Assembly (NCBI GenBank): GCA_964593925.1
Contig: CAZQKM010000005.1
Coordinates: 1-64,000 of the forward strand
Reading direction: 5' to 3'
Length of the DNA stretch: 64,000 bases
Source of the DNA: Oleidesulfovibrio sp964593925
GTDB taxonomy: Bacteria > Desulfobacterota > Desulfovibrionia > Desulfovibrionales > Desulfovibrionaceae
The notes under the pieces were generated by a model. The model saw only the letters and a program-made list of their open reading frames with translations. It was not told where the DNA came from and made no database searches. The translations under genes and the position numbers were made by a program. Shown here in pieces: positions 43,926-53,245 of this stretch; position 1 is the first letter of the stretch, and the number at the start of each line of letters is the position of its first letter.

Positions 43926-45731
43926 CTAGCGCATCAGCTTGTCCATCAGGCCGTGCAATACTTTTGTTTGCTCGACGAGGTAGACAATATGTTGTTCAGA
44001 TTGCTGCGTCATCCGTCCGTTAGTCTGTGCAAGCATATTGGCCTGCTCAACGCTTCGGGCGATTTCTTCACTGGTGGCAGACTGTTCTTCCGCTGCGGTG
44101 GCAATGGACTGCACCTGCCCTGCAACCTCTTGTGCCATGTGTACAATTTCTTGCAGGATTTCTCCTGATGAGGCAGAAAGAGAGGCTGTGTTGTTTATGG
44201 CATTCGAAGCGTATTCCATGGCTTCCACGTTGGTGCGCGTCAGTTCTTGTATGGCATGGATGCTTGCACCTACTTCCTTGGTAGCGGTCATGGTTTTTTC
44301 GGCCAGTTTGCGAACTTCATCAGCTACAACGGCAAAGCCACGGCCAGCGTCGCCCGCCCGGGCCGCTTCAATGGCGGCATTAAGTGCCAACAGATTGGTT
44401 TGATCTGCAATATCGTTGATGACACTTATGACCTGGCCTATGGAGTCAGAGCGTTGTCCCAGCTTGTGCATATCGTTTTTCAGGTTGTTGGCCAGCCCCG
44501 TCAACTCTTCCATGGCCTGCTTGGTCGATGTGACCACAGAGGCACCCTCTAGGGCTCTTTCTCGCGAGTTGTTTGTCTGGTCTGCGGCATCAGAGGCATT
44601 TTTGGCCACTTCCATAACTGTGATATTCATCTCCTCCATGGCAGTGGCGGTCTCTTGAATTCTATGCATTTGCTCCCCGGTGCTGCGACTGATTTCTTCG
44701 CTTTGGGCACTCAGGTCATTGGTGGCTTCTGTAATTGCGGCGACAACATTTTCTAGGTGTTTGGCAGCGGCCAACATACCTTCTCGGGTGGCGGCCTCGG
44801 CACGGGCCATGGCCTCTTTGGTCTGTTCTGAGGCCTCTCTGGCAACTTCAGCCTGTTTGTGCGCTTCGGCTTCTTTAATTTTTACATCTTCAAAGGTGGC
44901 AGCCAAGGCTTCGACCATATGGTTCAATGCGTTTTGCAGCACAGATATTTCGTCATTGCCGGTGACGTGTATTTTGACATCAAGGTTCCCTTGGGCAATT
45001 TGTTGTGCTGTGGCAGTTGTGATATGTAGTGGTTTTATAATACTAGTAATAGTAAGGATAGACAGGGGCAGGATGAAGAAAAGAAGTATGACTGCCGCCC
45101 CGAAGGTCAACACCAGTAACTGCCCACTTACAGCTTCATGGATAGTATCCTGTACATGTGCTCCAGTAGTCTCGATATTGTCGATGTAGACACCTGTTCC
45201 CACCCAGTAGCTGGTGCCGGGGAGGGGAACAGCATATGAGAGTTTGGGCTGGAGGCCCTTACCTGGTTTCTGGTAAGTATAGTGTACAAAACCGCCACCG
45301 GCTGAGGCTGCCTTGTACAGATCTCGCACAAAGTAGACCCCCTTGGGATCTACAGACGACCCCATGTCTGTGCCTACCAGGGCTTCATTAACAGGTAGGG
45401 CAACGACAATCGTACCATCAAATACGAAAAAGTAACCGGACTGGTCATCGCCAAAACGGACGTTTTTGATGGCAGCCTGCAATAAGGCATGGCGGTCTTT
45501 TGCGTCCGGTACATCCTTGACCATGTAAGCGAGCGTCTCGGCGAGGGTGTCCACAGCTATTTGTATTTTCTCTTTTCCTTCTTCAAGCAGCAGAGCTTCT
45601 GTCGTTTCGGAAAAAAGCTCTGCGATGTTTTTTTGAATATAGAGGAATGCAGTAATACTCAAAGGGGTACACAGAAGCAATAGGATAGTGACTGTGGTGA
45701 TTCGTGAAGATATACTGAAACGCCTGAGCAT
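43926..45731 (-). CDS. Methyl-accepting chemotaxis protein with single Cache sensor
   Basis: A 601-residue receptor. TM1 is at about 13-33, then an sCache_2-type periplasmic sensor (about 40-190) with DDQSGYFFVFDGTIVVALPVNEALVGTDMGSSVDPKGVYFVRDLYKAA and SYAVPLPGTSYWVGTGVYIDNI. TM2 is at about 210-232, then HAMP and a signalling domain with tip IADQTNLLALNAAIEAARAGDAGRGFAVVADEVRKLAEKT. sCache_2 receptors commonly detect short organic acids. The neighbouring lactate cluster makes a lactate or pyruvate ligand an attractive guess only. AAGGATG precedes the ATG. Several residues differ from the 6.1-kb receptor, so it is not a recent duplicate. Confidence 0.95.
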   Translation of the reverse strand: MLRRFSISSRITTVTILLLLCTPLSITAFLYIQKNIAELFSETTEALLLEEGKEKIQIAVDTLAETLAYMVKDVPDAKDRHALLQAAIKNVRFGDDQSGYFFVFDGTIVVALPVNEALVGTDMGSSVDPKGVYFVRDLYKAASAGGGFVHYTYQKPGKGLQPKLSYAVPLPGTSYWVGTGVYIDNIETTGAHVQDTIHEAVSGQLLVLTFGAAVILLFFILPLSILTITSIIKPLHITTATAQQIAQGNLDVKIHVTGNDEISVLQNALNHMVEALAATFEDVKIKEAEAHKQAEVAREASEQTKEAMARAEAATREGMLAAAKHLENVVAAITEATNDLSAQSEEISRSTGEQMHRIQETATAMEEMNITVMEVAKNASDAADQTNNSRERALEGASVVTSTKQAMEELTGLANNLKNDMHKLGQRSDSIGQVISVINDIADQTNLLALNAAIEAARAGDAGRGFAVVADEVRKLAEKTMTATKEVGASIHAIQELTRTNVEAMEYASNAINNTASLSASSGEILQEIVHMAQEVAGQVQSIATAAEEQSATSEEIARSVEQANMLAQTNGRMTQQSEQHIVYLVEQTKVLHGLMDKLMR

Positions 45732-45921
45732 GGGACATCCTTTTATAATAAAAAATAAAAGACCAATTCAGGTTGGATGAAAGACCAGTGGAAGTATATT
45801 ATTTTATACAACCCTTAAAAATAAATATCACGGAAAGCACGGCAGTGTCTATAAGTATATTGGGGGGAGGCATACGTTGGCGCCCAAATGGTTTATCTAC
45901 ATAGGTATTTGACAATGCAAT

Positions 45922-45956
45922 GAACCAGAGGCCACACAGGCGGAGGCCTCTGGTTC
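45922..45956. terminator. Hairpin at the end of the lactate operon
   Basis: GAACCAGAGGCC (45922-45933) pairs perfectly with GGCCTCTGGTTC (45945-45956). It lies 28 bp past the last minus-strand gene. The T-tract is weak on both sides, so it may be inefficient or may protect the 3' end. Confidence 0.65.
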
Positions 45957-45983
45957 AAAGGACACAAGGTCAGGCTGATTTGA

Positions 45984-48125
45984 TTATTTCAGTTGTTCTG
46001 CCAGCAGTTCGGCAATATGGCGGACTTCAATGTCACGGTCAGAAGATTTGCATCCGCCACGAAGCTGCATGATGCAGCCGGGGCAGTCTGCGACCATTAC
46101 CCGTGCACCTGTGGCTTGTATATGGTCCAGTTTTTTATTGAGTAGTTGCTCCGAAAGCTCGGGGAACTTGATGGAATAGCTACCTCCGAAGCCGCAACAG
46201 ACATCTTCTTCTTCGGCCTGAGCATACTCTGCGGCCATATTGATGAGATTGCGGGGTTGTTCGGCAACCTGCAGGCCGCGGCACAGGTGACATGAGGCGT
46301 GGTAGGCCACTTTGTTGCCGGTGTTGCGGAATCGCTCGGCCCGTAGCCCCAGCACGTCGTGGACAAAAGAGCTAAAATCAATGACGCGTGTACTGAATTG
46401 TCTGGTACGGATGCCAAGTTCGGATTTGTCAGCAAGGATGTGCAGGTAGCCTTTTTTCAAATGGGCTGCGCAAGAGGCGCACAGTGTGATGATATAATCA
46501 TACAGCGTCGGGTCAAAGGCCATGACGTTTTGTGTGGCGACCTCTGCAGCGGTTTGCTGTTCGCCCATCATCTGTACAGGTAGACCACAACAGCTTTGCT
46601 CTGTGGGAAAGTCTACAGCCACTCCGTGGGCACTGAGCAGCGATACCGCGGCTTTCAGTTGTTCTGGGTAGACAAAGTCTTGCACGCAGCCCGCAAATAA
46701 CGCCACACGCAGTTTGGGGGTGGGTATGTTGGGCCTGATGCTTTTGAATTCGTCGCGGAATGCTTTGTCTGCCACTACAGGCAGGCGGCGAAAACCCTGT
46801 TCTTTCATAAACATCAGGGGTAGGTGGCGTAGGTAGGGGCCTTCCTGTACGGGTTTTTGCGCCCATTTGCCAAAGCGCAGCAGAGTGTGGAAAAATTTGC
46901 GATTTTTAAGCACCTTGGCTAGCAGCGTGCTTTCCAGAGGGCGCTGTCCTTCTGCATGCAGGCGTGCGCGAATGTCCTGAATGAGACGGGGTAGATCAAT
47001 GCCCCCGGCGCAGACTTCTTTGCAGGCCTCACAGTTGATGCAGTTGTATGCAAGATTTTTGGCTTTTTCTGAACCATGGAAGAAATAGGTAAGAATAAGG
47101 CCAATGGCGCCGATGTAGATATGTCCCATCTTATGGCCGCCCACCAGGCGATACACAGGGCATACGTTGGCACACGCACCGCAACGAACGCACCGCAAGA
47201 CTTGGGAGTAGAGTGGATCGTCTGCCATGGCACGGCGTCCATTATCTAGAAAAACAATATGCATTTCCTTTGTACCCTCTGGTCCGGTAGCGCATTCATT
47301 GGCACCAGTAATCCAGGTAACATAGGATGTGATGGCTTGGCCTGTGGCGTTGCGCGGCAGAGCTTTGAGGATGCGTAGCGCGTCGTGTATGCTGGGCACG
47401 AGTTTGTCAAGGCCGGCCAGCGCTACATGTACACGGGGCAGGGTCGTTACCAGTCGGGCGTTGCCCTCGTTGGTGGCCAAGCCAATGGTCCCTGTAGACG
47501 CAATGCAAAAGTTTGCCCCGGAGAGGCCCATCTCGGCTGTGGCGTATTCTTTGCGCAATTCACGCCGTGCGACTTTTGTCAATTTTTGTGGGTCATGATC
47601 CTGTTTCTGTTTGGTCACATCACTGAACAAGTCCGCCACCTGATAGCGCGAGAGGTGTATGGCGGGCATGACCATATGGGTGGGGCCTTCGTGGCGCATC
47701 TGAATGATCCATTCGCCAAGATCGGTTTCCACAACCTCAAATGCATCTTCCATGTAGTGGTTGAACTGTGTTTCTTCACTGGTCATGGATTTGGATTTAA
47801 CAATTTTTTTGACACCGGCATTGCGGGCAATCTGTGAGATAATTTCGTTGGCCTCTTGCGCAGTTTTTGCCAGATGGACGGTGACACCGCGTTTTTCCGC
47901 TTCAGCCTTGAATTGTGCGTACAGGGTGTCAATCTGCTGTGCGGCTGCGTCTTTGGCATCGGCAATTTCTGCAATGAGTGCCGCAAGGTCCATATCCTTG
48001 AATGCATTGGCGCGACCGGTACGGTATGCGACAGCAAATTTATCCATAGCCGTGCGCAGAAATTCGTTATCCAGCGATTCACGTAGTTCGGCGCGGTACT
48101 CTTGTAAATTTTTTGCTTTTTGCAT
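45984..48125 (-). CDS. LutB-LutA fusion: LUD, ferredoxin and Cys-rich (CCG) domain lactate oxidation protein
   Basis: A 713-residue protein. An LUD/LutB domain (about 1-330) has KSKSMTSEETQFNHYMED and GLSGANFCIASTGTIGLATNEGNARLVTTLP. A 2x[4Fe-4S] segment follows (CVRCGACANVCPVYR; CINCEACKEVCAGG). Two CCG domains (LutA/GlcF type) complete it: FAGCVQDFVYP...CCGLPVQM and HASCHLCRGL...CCGFGGSYSIKFPEL...DCPGCIMQL. In Bacillus LutA and LutB are separate; the fused form resembles D. vulgaris DVU3033 (recalled). With LutC it oxidises lactate to pyruvate in the cytoplasm. The second ferredoxin motif has CAGG in place of CP. ATG at 48125 overlaps the lutC end region, with GGAAG upstream. Confidence 0.9.
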   Translation of the reverse strand: MQKAKNLQEYRAELRESLDNEFLRTAMDKFAVAYRTGRANAFKDMDLAALIAEIADAKDAAAQQIDTLYAQFKAEAEKRGVTVHLAKTAQEANEIISQIARNAGVKKIVKSKSMTSEETQFNHYMEDAFEVVETDLGEWIIQMRHEGPTHMVMPAIHLSRYQVADLFSDVTKQKQDHDPQKLTKVARRELRKEYATAEMGLSGANFCIASTGTIGLATNEGNARLVTTLPRVHVALAGLDKLVPSIHDALRILKALPRNATGQAITSYVTWITGANECATGPEGTKEMHIVFLDNGRRAMADDPLYSQVLRCVRCGACANVCPVYRLVGGHKMGHIYIGAIGLILTYFFHGSEKAKNLAYNCINCEACKEVCAGGIDLPRLIQDIRARLHAEGQRPLESTLLAKVLKNRKFFHTLLRFGKWAQKPVQEGPYLRHLPLMFMKEQGFRRLPVVADKAFRDEFKSIRPNIPTPKLRVALFAGCVQDFVYPEQLKAAVSLLSAHGVAVDFPTEQSCCGLPVQMMGEQQTAAEVATQNVMAFDPTLYDYIITLCASCAAHLKKGYLHILADKSELGIRTRQFSTRVIDFSSFVHDVLGLRAERFRNTGNKVAYHASCHLCRGLQVAEQPRNLINMAAEYAQAEEEDVCCGFGGSYSIKFPELSEQLLNKKLDHIQATGARVMVADCPGCIMQLRGGCKSSDRDIEVRHIAELLAEQLK

Positions 48126-48129
48126 GAGC

Positions 48130-48723
48130 TTAGTCTTCCAGCAGTAAGAGGTGCAGTTCAAGGGGGCCATGCGCGCCTAGGGCCAGCGTGCGCTCAATAT
48201 CCGCTGTACGGCTTGGGCCACTGATGAGTGCAGTATAGGCAACACCCTGCATCATTTTTTCCAGCAATGGTTCTGCGCTGTAGGAATCGGCAAAAATGAG
48301 CGAAACAGGCAGCACAGCGACATGGATTTCGCTAACCATGGTGGCAAGACGTACATTTTCGCTGTTGGAGTTCAGGACAATAGTGCCGGTTTCGGCAATG
48401 CCTGCATCGCACAGGGTAAAGCCCATGTCGATGCCTGCCAGGTGGTCGCGCATGTTTTCTTTGAGCAGGCGAATGCCGCGGTTTTGGGCTAGTGTGGCCA
48501 GCTTGGCAAACTCTGCGTCGGGCAGGTCCGGGGCAGCGATAATTTTTTTTGGAGCGGAGTCCGCAGTGTGTGCGCCAGTCGGTATAAGAAGTTGGCAAGG
48601 GTCTTTTGTATCGCATAGATCCACAGCGTAGGTATATGCCTCGTCAAGGGATGAGACTTCTGCCACTGTGGCGGTTACTAATTCAGCTTTTTCACGCATC
48701 AGCCGGGACAGGTTTGGGGACAT
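48130..48723 (-). CDS. lutC: LutC-like LUD domain protein
   Basis: A 197-residue LUD-domain protein, the third component of the LutABC-type lactate oxidation system. It has the conserved GFTLCDAGIAETGTIVLNSNSENVRLATMVSEIHVAVLP block and the C-terminal ALISGPSRTADIERTLALGAHGPLELHLLLLED. AGGAG lies before the ATG. Four bases separate it from the LutB-LutA gene. Upstream, about 1 kb without a recognised gene separates it from ackA. Confidence 0.92.
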   Translation of the reverse strand: MSPNLSRLMREKAELVTATVAEVSSLDEAYTYAVDLCDTKDPCQLLIPTGAHTADSAPKKIIAAPDLPDAEFAKLATLAQNRGIRLLKENMRDHLAGIDMGFTLCDAGIAETGTIVLNSNSENVRLATMVSEIHVAVLPVSLIFADSYSAEPLLEKMMQGVAYTALISGPSRTADIERTLALGAHGPLELHLLLLED

Positions 48724-49262
48724 GTGGTTCTCCTGACTTAGGGGCTTGGTTTTGTTTGCAGTGCGGGATAGGCCATGGGCACCTCCAGCGCTCGAACAGC
48801 GTGTCGGCGTTGTGTAGCGTCCTGCAGTTTCTGACAGTTAAGAATTTTTTTACGTTGGGGCTTGTGGCGGCGTTATGAAAGCCCACTACGGGGTGCCTCA
48901 TTGGACACATAGCCACTGGATGCAGACAATATGAGCTGTAACCCCGCATGGCTGTTGTCTTCAAAGGCTGTGCAGCGAGGGTAGTGTGGGCAGTTACCTG
49001 CGGGGCTGCCTGACGGTAAGCTGGCGAGGCCGTGAACGCGCACCATGCCAATGGGTTTGTTACGGATGGTGCCAATGCTGTGGGCCAGCCTCCATGCAAG
49101 AGTGGTGGCTTTGAGGTATAGATATCTGTTGCCCCGAAGCTCATTGCTGGGGGGTAAGGTCTGGCAAACAAGGCGGAAGAGATCTGTTTTTTTACATCGC
49201 ATAACTGTACCCGGGGACTGGCATGGCGCAAGGTGTTTGCGAGAGCAGGGGCAGCATGGCAG

Positions 49263-49297
49263 CCTGAAAACAGGGCATGCCGTGGCCTGTTTTCAGG
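49263..49297. repeat. Inverted repeat in the ackA-lutC gap
   Basis: CCTGAAAACAGG (49263-49274) and CCTGTTTTCAGG (49286-49297) are perfect complements with an 11-nt loop. No T-tract, so it is not a typical terminator. A protein-binding site or RNA hairpin is possible. Confidence 0.6.
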
Positions 49298-49346
49298 TCT
49301 CTCCATATGCGATGTATGTGGTTGTGCGGTACTTTCTGCCGGGGGG

Positions 49347-49365
49347 CTCACACCCAGGGTGTGAG
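49347..49365. promoter_or_regulatory. 19-bp palindrome, candidate operator in the ackA-lutC gap
   Basis: CTCACACCCAGGGTGTGAG is a perfect palindrome around a single central base. Its size and symmetry fit a dimeric repressor operator. It lies about 620 bp upstream of lutC. The cognate regulator is unknown. Confidence 0.45.
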
Positions 49366-49694
49366 AGCTTTGGGGCCGCCCTTTGTGGACTGTGCGTATA
49401 TCCAGGCGCTGTGGGCTGGGACTTACACCAAGAGGGCAGGCATACGCTACAGAGGCGTTGTTGCTTCTGGAGTTTTTCTGCGGGCGAGGGGCACGCATCT
49501 TGTTGGAAGCATCGGCAAAGATGGGGCTGAAGCGTGTGGCAAAAAGGATAATCTGGCTTTGACGCAGCACTTTGCGTTGCAGCCAACACGTCATGGTCAC
49601 GGAATTTTTTTTTGACCATGCTCTCGCGGAAGCCATATGCAGCCCATTCATACGTGTCGCTCGTTGTTTGACAAAGAAGGTCCGCCAGTGGGGT

Positions 49695-49731
49695 AAAAAA
49701 AGTACGGGGCAGAGAAAGAGGTACCTGCCCC
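49695..49731 (-). terminator. Intrinsic terminator after ackA
   Basis: On the minus strand GGGGCAG (49731-49725) pairs with CTGCCCC (49711-49705), and TTTTTTT (complement of 49695-49701) follows closely. It lies about 20 bp past the ackA stop. It would separate ackA transcription from lutC unless read through. Confidence 0.8.
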
Positions 49732-49749
49732 ATACATGTTACGCAACAA

Positions 49750-50958
49750 TTATCCTTTTAAGGCGCTGACGGTGGCTTGTGCGATTTCCAGCTCTTCATT
49801 GGTGGGAATAACCAGCACTGGCAGCTTAGCGTCCTTGTGGGCAATGTTACGAGGCTCACTGCGGCGTGTATCGTTTTCTACTGCATTTATGGCAATGCCA
49901 AAAGCTTCCATATCGGCACAGACTTCAGCACGTACGATTTCGTCATTTTCACCGATACCGGCTGTAAATATCAACGCATCCACACGGCCAAGCACGGCAT
50001 AGAATGCACCAATATATTTTTTGATGCGATAGTTGAACATATCAAGGGCCAGTTTGGCTTTGGGGTCGCCTTGGGCCACTGCGTCGTGCAGATCACGCAT
50101 ATCGTTCATGCCGCAGATGCCCTTGAGGCCCGATTGGTTGTTCAGCAAGGCATTGAGTTGCTCAACATTCAAGCCTTTTTTTTCTATCAACACAGGCACG
50201 ATGGCAGGATCCACATCACCACATCGGGTGCCCATCATCAAGCCTTCCAGCGGGGTAAGCCCCATGGTGGTATCAATGCATTTGCCGTTTTGTACAGCGC
50301 TCATGGAACAGCCATTACCCAGGTGGCAGGTGATAACATTTAATGTTTCCAGTGGCTTGCCGAGGAACTCCGCTGCTTTTTTGGTGACATAGCGGTGGGA
50401 TGTGCCATGAAATCCGTAGCGCCGTATTTTTAGTTCCTCATAAAGTTCCAACGGCAGGGGGTACAGGTAGGCTTTTGCGGGCATTGTCTGGTGAAACTCA
50501 GTATCAAATACTCCCACTGAAGGCACACCGGGCAAAAGTTTTTCTGTTACTTCAATACCGGCAAGATTGGCGGGATTGTGCAGCGGGCTCAACGGAGCCT
50601 GTTCACGGATAATATTTTTGATTTGTTCATTAATTTTGACGGGTTCTTTTATGGCTTCTCCCCCCTGCACTACGCGGTGGCCTATGGCATAGATTTCGGA
50701 CTTGTCTTTGATGACTCCCTGCTGGGGGTCGGTAAGCAGCTTCATGACTGTCTCCAGGGCTGCCACATGGTCGGCAAATGGCTGTTCCATGACAACTTTG
50801 TTTTCATTATCCATGCCAGGAGCTATTTTGTGGGTCAGTTTGCCCGCCGGTGCGCCAATACGTTCGACCAGACCGCTACACAGTGCGGTTTCTGTTTGCA
50901 TGTCGATCAACTGATACTTGCATGAAGAGCTGCCGGCGTTAAGAACCAAGACGTTCAT
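49750..50958 (-). CDS. ackA: Acetate kinase
   Basis: A 402-residue ASKHA-fold kinase that makes ATP and acetate from acetyl phosphate. It has NAGSSSCKYQLID at the N-terminus, VFDTEFHQTMP, YGFHGTSHRYV, ITCHLGNGCSMSAVQNGKCIDTTMGLTPLEGLMMGTRCGDVDPAI and FTAGIGENDEIVR. Standard length. AGAGGA precedes the ATG. It follows pta by 41 bp, so substrate-level phosphorylation from PFOR-made acetyl-CoA is encoded together. Confidence 0.97.
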   Translation of the reverse strand: MNVLVLNAGSSSCKYQLIDMQTETALCSGLVERIGAPAGKLTHKIAPGMDNENKVVMEQPFADHVAALETVMKLLTDPQQGVIKDKSEIYAIGHRVVQGGEAIKEPVKINEQIKNIIREQAPLSPLHNPANLAGIEVTEKLLPGVPSVGVFDTEFHQTMPAKAYLYPLPLELYEELKIRRYGFHGTSHRYVTKKAAEFLGKPLETLNVITCHLGNGCSMSAVQNGKCIDTTMGLTPLEGLMMGTRCGDVDPAIVPVLIEKKGLNVEQLNALLNNQSGLKGICGMNDMRDLHDAVAQGDPKAKLALDMFNYRIKKYIGAFYAVLGRVDALIFTAGIGENDEIVRAEVCADMEAFGIAINAVENDTRRSEPRNIAHKDAKLPVLVIPTNEELEIAQATVSALKG

Positions 50959-50999
50959 CGGGTATTCCTCTTATGGTTAACTGGGTTATATAGTGTGCC

Positions 51000-53114
51000 C
51001 TAGCGTAGGCCCTTTTCTGCCTGCGCTTGAATGGCGGTAATGGCGACAGTGTTGACAATGTCGGGTATGAGGCAACCTCGTGACAAATCATTCACAGGTT
51101 TGTTCAACCCCTGAAGCACCGGACCAATGGCTACGGCATCTGCGGCGCGTTGTACAGCTTTGTATGTATTGTTACCGGTGTTTAGATCGGGGAAGATGAA
51201 CACCGTAGCTTGCCCGGCAACCTTGCTGTTGGGCATTTTTGTACGTGCCACCTCAGCATCAATGGCGGCATCATACTGCAACGGTCCTTCCAAAGCCAAG
51301 TGAGGTGCGCGTTCTTGAGCAATACGGGTGGCTTCGATAACCTTTTCCACATCTGCTCCCTTGCCGGAAGAGCCTGTGGAGTATGAAAGCATGGCCACTT
51401 TGGGAACAAGGCCGAAAATACGAGCTGTTTCTGCAGAGCTGAGTGCAATCTCAGCCAGTTGCTCCGCTGTGGGGTTGGGATTAATGGCACAGTCTGCAAA
51501 TGCATGTACCCGGTCCTTGAGGCACATCAGAAACACACTGGACACAATGGATGCACCCGGTTTGGTCTTGATAAACTCAAACGCGGGACGGATGGTATGA
51601 GCCGTGGTATTGACCGCACCGGAAACCATGCCGTCGGCATCGTTTTTGTGTACCATCATGGTGGCATAGTAGGTGGGGTCAACCATGATATCGTGAGCTT
51701 GCTCCAGACTGATACCTTTTTTCTTGCGTACCTCAAAGTATGTTTGCACGTATTCTTTAAAGTTGGGCGCTGTATCGGGCTGCACAATACTTACCCCGGG
51801 CAGGCTGATGCCAAGCTCATGGATTTTTTTATGTACCTTGTCCACGTCGCCCAGCAGAATGAGGTCTGCCACTCCACGACGTATGAGGATATCGCTGGCT
51901 CGCAGGATACGCTCATCAGTTCCTTCGGGCAGCACAATGCGCATTTTATGCTGCTTGGCCTGCTGAATGAGCTCATATTCGAACATTTTTGGGGTGATAC
52001 GCGTGGAGCGGCTGCTGATGATGCGTTTTCCCATTTCCGAGGTATCGACGTTTTGTTCAAACAGGCCGAGGGCAGTGGCGATTTTGCGGTCGTCGCCCGG
52101 CGCGATTTTGCCATAGAGTTCGTGCAGAGCCTGCACGGTAAGGTAGGTATGCTCCTTAACGCTTAAGATGGGCACGGGTACGCCTGTCCAGCCCTCAATG
52201 AGGCGGTGCACGTTGGGGGCAGGTTCAATACCTCCGGTGAGAAGAATACCAGAAATATCGGGGTATGAGTATGACAGGCGCGAGGCAAGACTGGCCAAGA
52301 TGATATCTGAGCGGTCTCCGGGAGTAATAACCAGAATGCCCTGGCCGAGGTAGTCGAGGAAGTTACTTACCTGCATGGCGGCGATGATATAGTCATCCGC
52401 CAGCGTATCCATTCTGCCATGGCCATAGAGCACGGAAGCCCCCAACCATTTTTGCACATCGGCCATGGTGGGCTTGGCAAGGGCGGGTTCTTCGGGAAGC
52501 ACGTAGACATCAAGATGCTCGGTGCAGGTACCTTTGCAGCGAACATTCTTGATGATGGCCTGCTTTTCTTCCTCCGTAACGCTGGTACGGTTGACCACGG
52601 CAGCGACAACATCAAGATTTTTTTCGTCCAATTGGTCAATGGTAATCTGCGTGGAGCCTATGATTTCTTCCGCGGTTTTGCCAAACCCGTTACCCACCAT
52701 CAACACGGGGCAGCCAAGGTTACTGGCAATGTCAGCGTTTAGGTCAAACTCAAACGCAGCGTCTTTTCCTAAAAAGTCTGTACCCTCGCACAGGATAAAG
52801 TCATATTCTGCCTCAAGCGCTTTGTATTTATTGAGAATGTTTTCAAGTAATGTCGCACGTTGACCGTTGTGAATCAGCTCTTTGGCTTCATCCAGCGTAT
52901 AAGCATAGGCCATTTCATATGGAACACTCAACCCGAAATGCTTGATGATCAGGTCAATATCATGGTCTGCTGTTTCCCTGCCACTGGCATTGATGATGGG
53001 ACGAAAGAAAGCCACATTACGGACATGGCGGAGTAACATCTGCATTACTCCAAGTACAATTGCTGATTTACCGCTTCTGGACTCCGTCGCTGTTAGGTAT
53101 AAATTGCCTGGCAC
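51000..53114 (-). CDS. pta: Phosphate acetyltransferase (long form)
   Basis: A 704-residue Pta that converts acetyl-CoA and phosphate to acetyl phosphate. The N-terminal BioD-like P-loop domain has TATESRSGKSAIVLGV. A central DRTGG-type domain follows, then the catalytic PTA_PTB domain (about 375-700) with MRIVLPEGTDERILRAS, DPTYYATMMVHKNDADGMVSGAVNTTAHTIRPAFEFI, SYSTGSSGKGADVEKVIEAT and FIFPDLNTGNNTYKAVQRAADAVAIGPVLQGLNKPVNDLSRG. GTG start at 53114 with AAGGAG seven bases upstream. The N-terminal domain of long Ptas is regulatory in E. coli. Confidence 0.97.
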   Translation of the reverse strand: MPGNLYLTATESRSGKSAIVLGVMQMLLRHVRNVAFFRPIINASGRETADHDIDLIIKHFGLSVPYEMAYAYTLDEAKELIHNGQRATLLENILNKYKALEAEYDFILCEGTDFLGKDAAFEFDLNADIASNLGCPVLMVGNGFGKTAEEIIGSTQITIDQLDEKNLDVVAAVVNRTSVTEEEKQAIIKNVRCKGTCTEHLDVYVLPEEPALAKPTMADVQKWLGASVLYGHGRMDTLADDYIIAAMQVSNFLDYLGQGILVITPGDRSDIILASLASRLSYSYPDISGILLTGGIEPAPNVHRLIEGWTGVPVPILSVKEHTYLTVQALHELYGKIAPGDDRKIATALGLFEQNVDTSEMGKRIISSRSTRITPKMFEYELIQQAKQHKMRIVLPEGTDERILRASDILIRRGVADLILLGDVDKVHKKIHELGISLPGVSIVQPDTAPNFKEYVQTYFEVRKKKGISLEQAHDIMVDPTYYATMMVHKNDADGMVSGAVNTTAHTIRPAFEFIKTKPGASIVSSVFLMCLKDRVHAFADCAINPNPTAEQLAEIALSSAETARIFGLVPKVAMLSYSTGSSGKGADVEKVIEATRIAQERAPHLALEGPLQYDAAIDAEVARTKMPNSKVAGQATVFIFPDLNTGNNTYKAVQRAADAVAIGPVLQGLNKPVNDLSRGCLIPDIVNTVAITAIQAQAEKGLR

Positions 53115-53245
53115 ATTGGACTCCTTGCATGTCCGTTATAGCTGTTCGGCGCGGGCTTGCCGAACAGCGGGGTCGGAGGAATACACCTCGCGGCCCTGGT
53201 AAGGACCGGCACATGGCAGGTTGCCGTGTGCCGGCGGGTTATGGC

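Larger units (their letters stand above)
48724..49694. other. Unusual 1-kb gap between ackA and lutC
   Basis: In an otherwise tight cluster this gap carries no gene I can support. On the minus strand a 319-codon frame is open through it (48692-49651), but it is very poor in Asp/Glu and rich in His/Pro/Ser, has no ribosome site and overlaps lutC. In the recalled D. vulgaris order a conserved hypothetical gene (DVU3031) lies here, so this may be its remnant or a secondary promoter region. Strong dyads at 49263-49297, 49347-49365 and 49592-49620 lie inside. Confidence 0.5.

Noticed and set aside
48692..49651. 319-codon minus-strand frame between ackA and lutC as a gene
   Set aside because: Very few acidic residues, no Shine-Dalgarno, contains several strong dyads and overlaps the start of lutC. 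Kept only as a finding.
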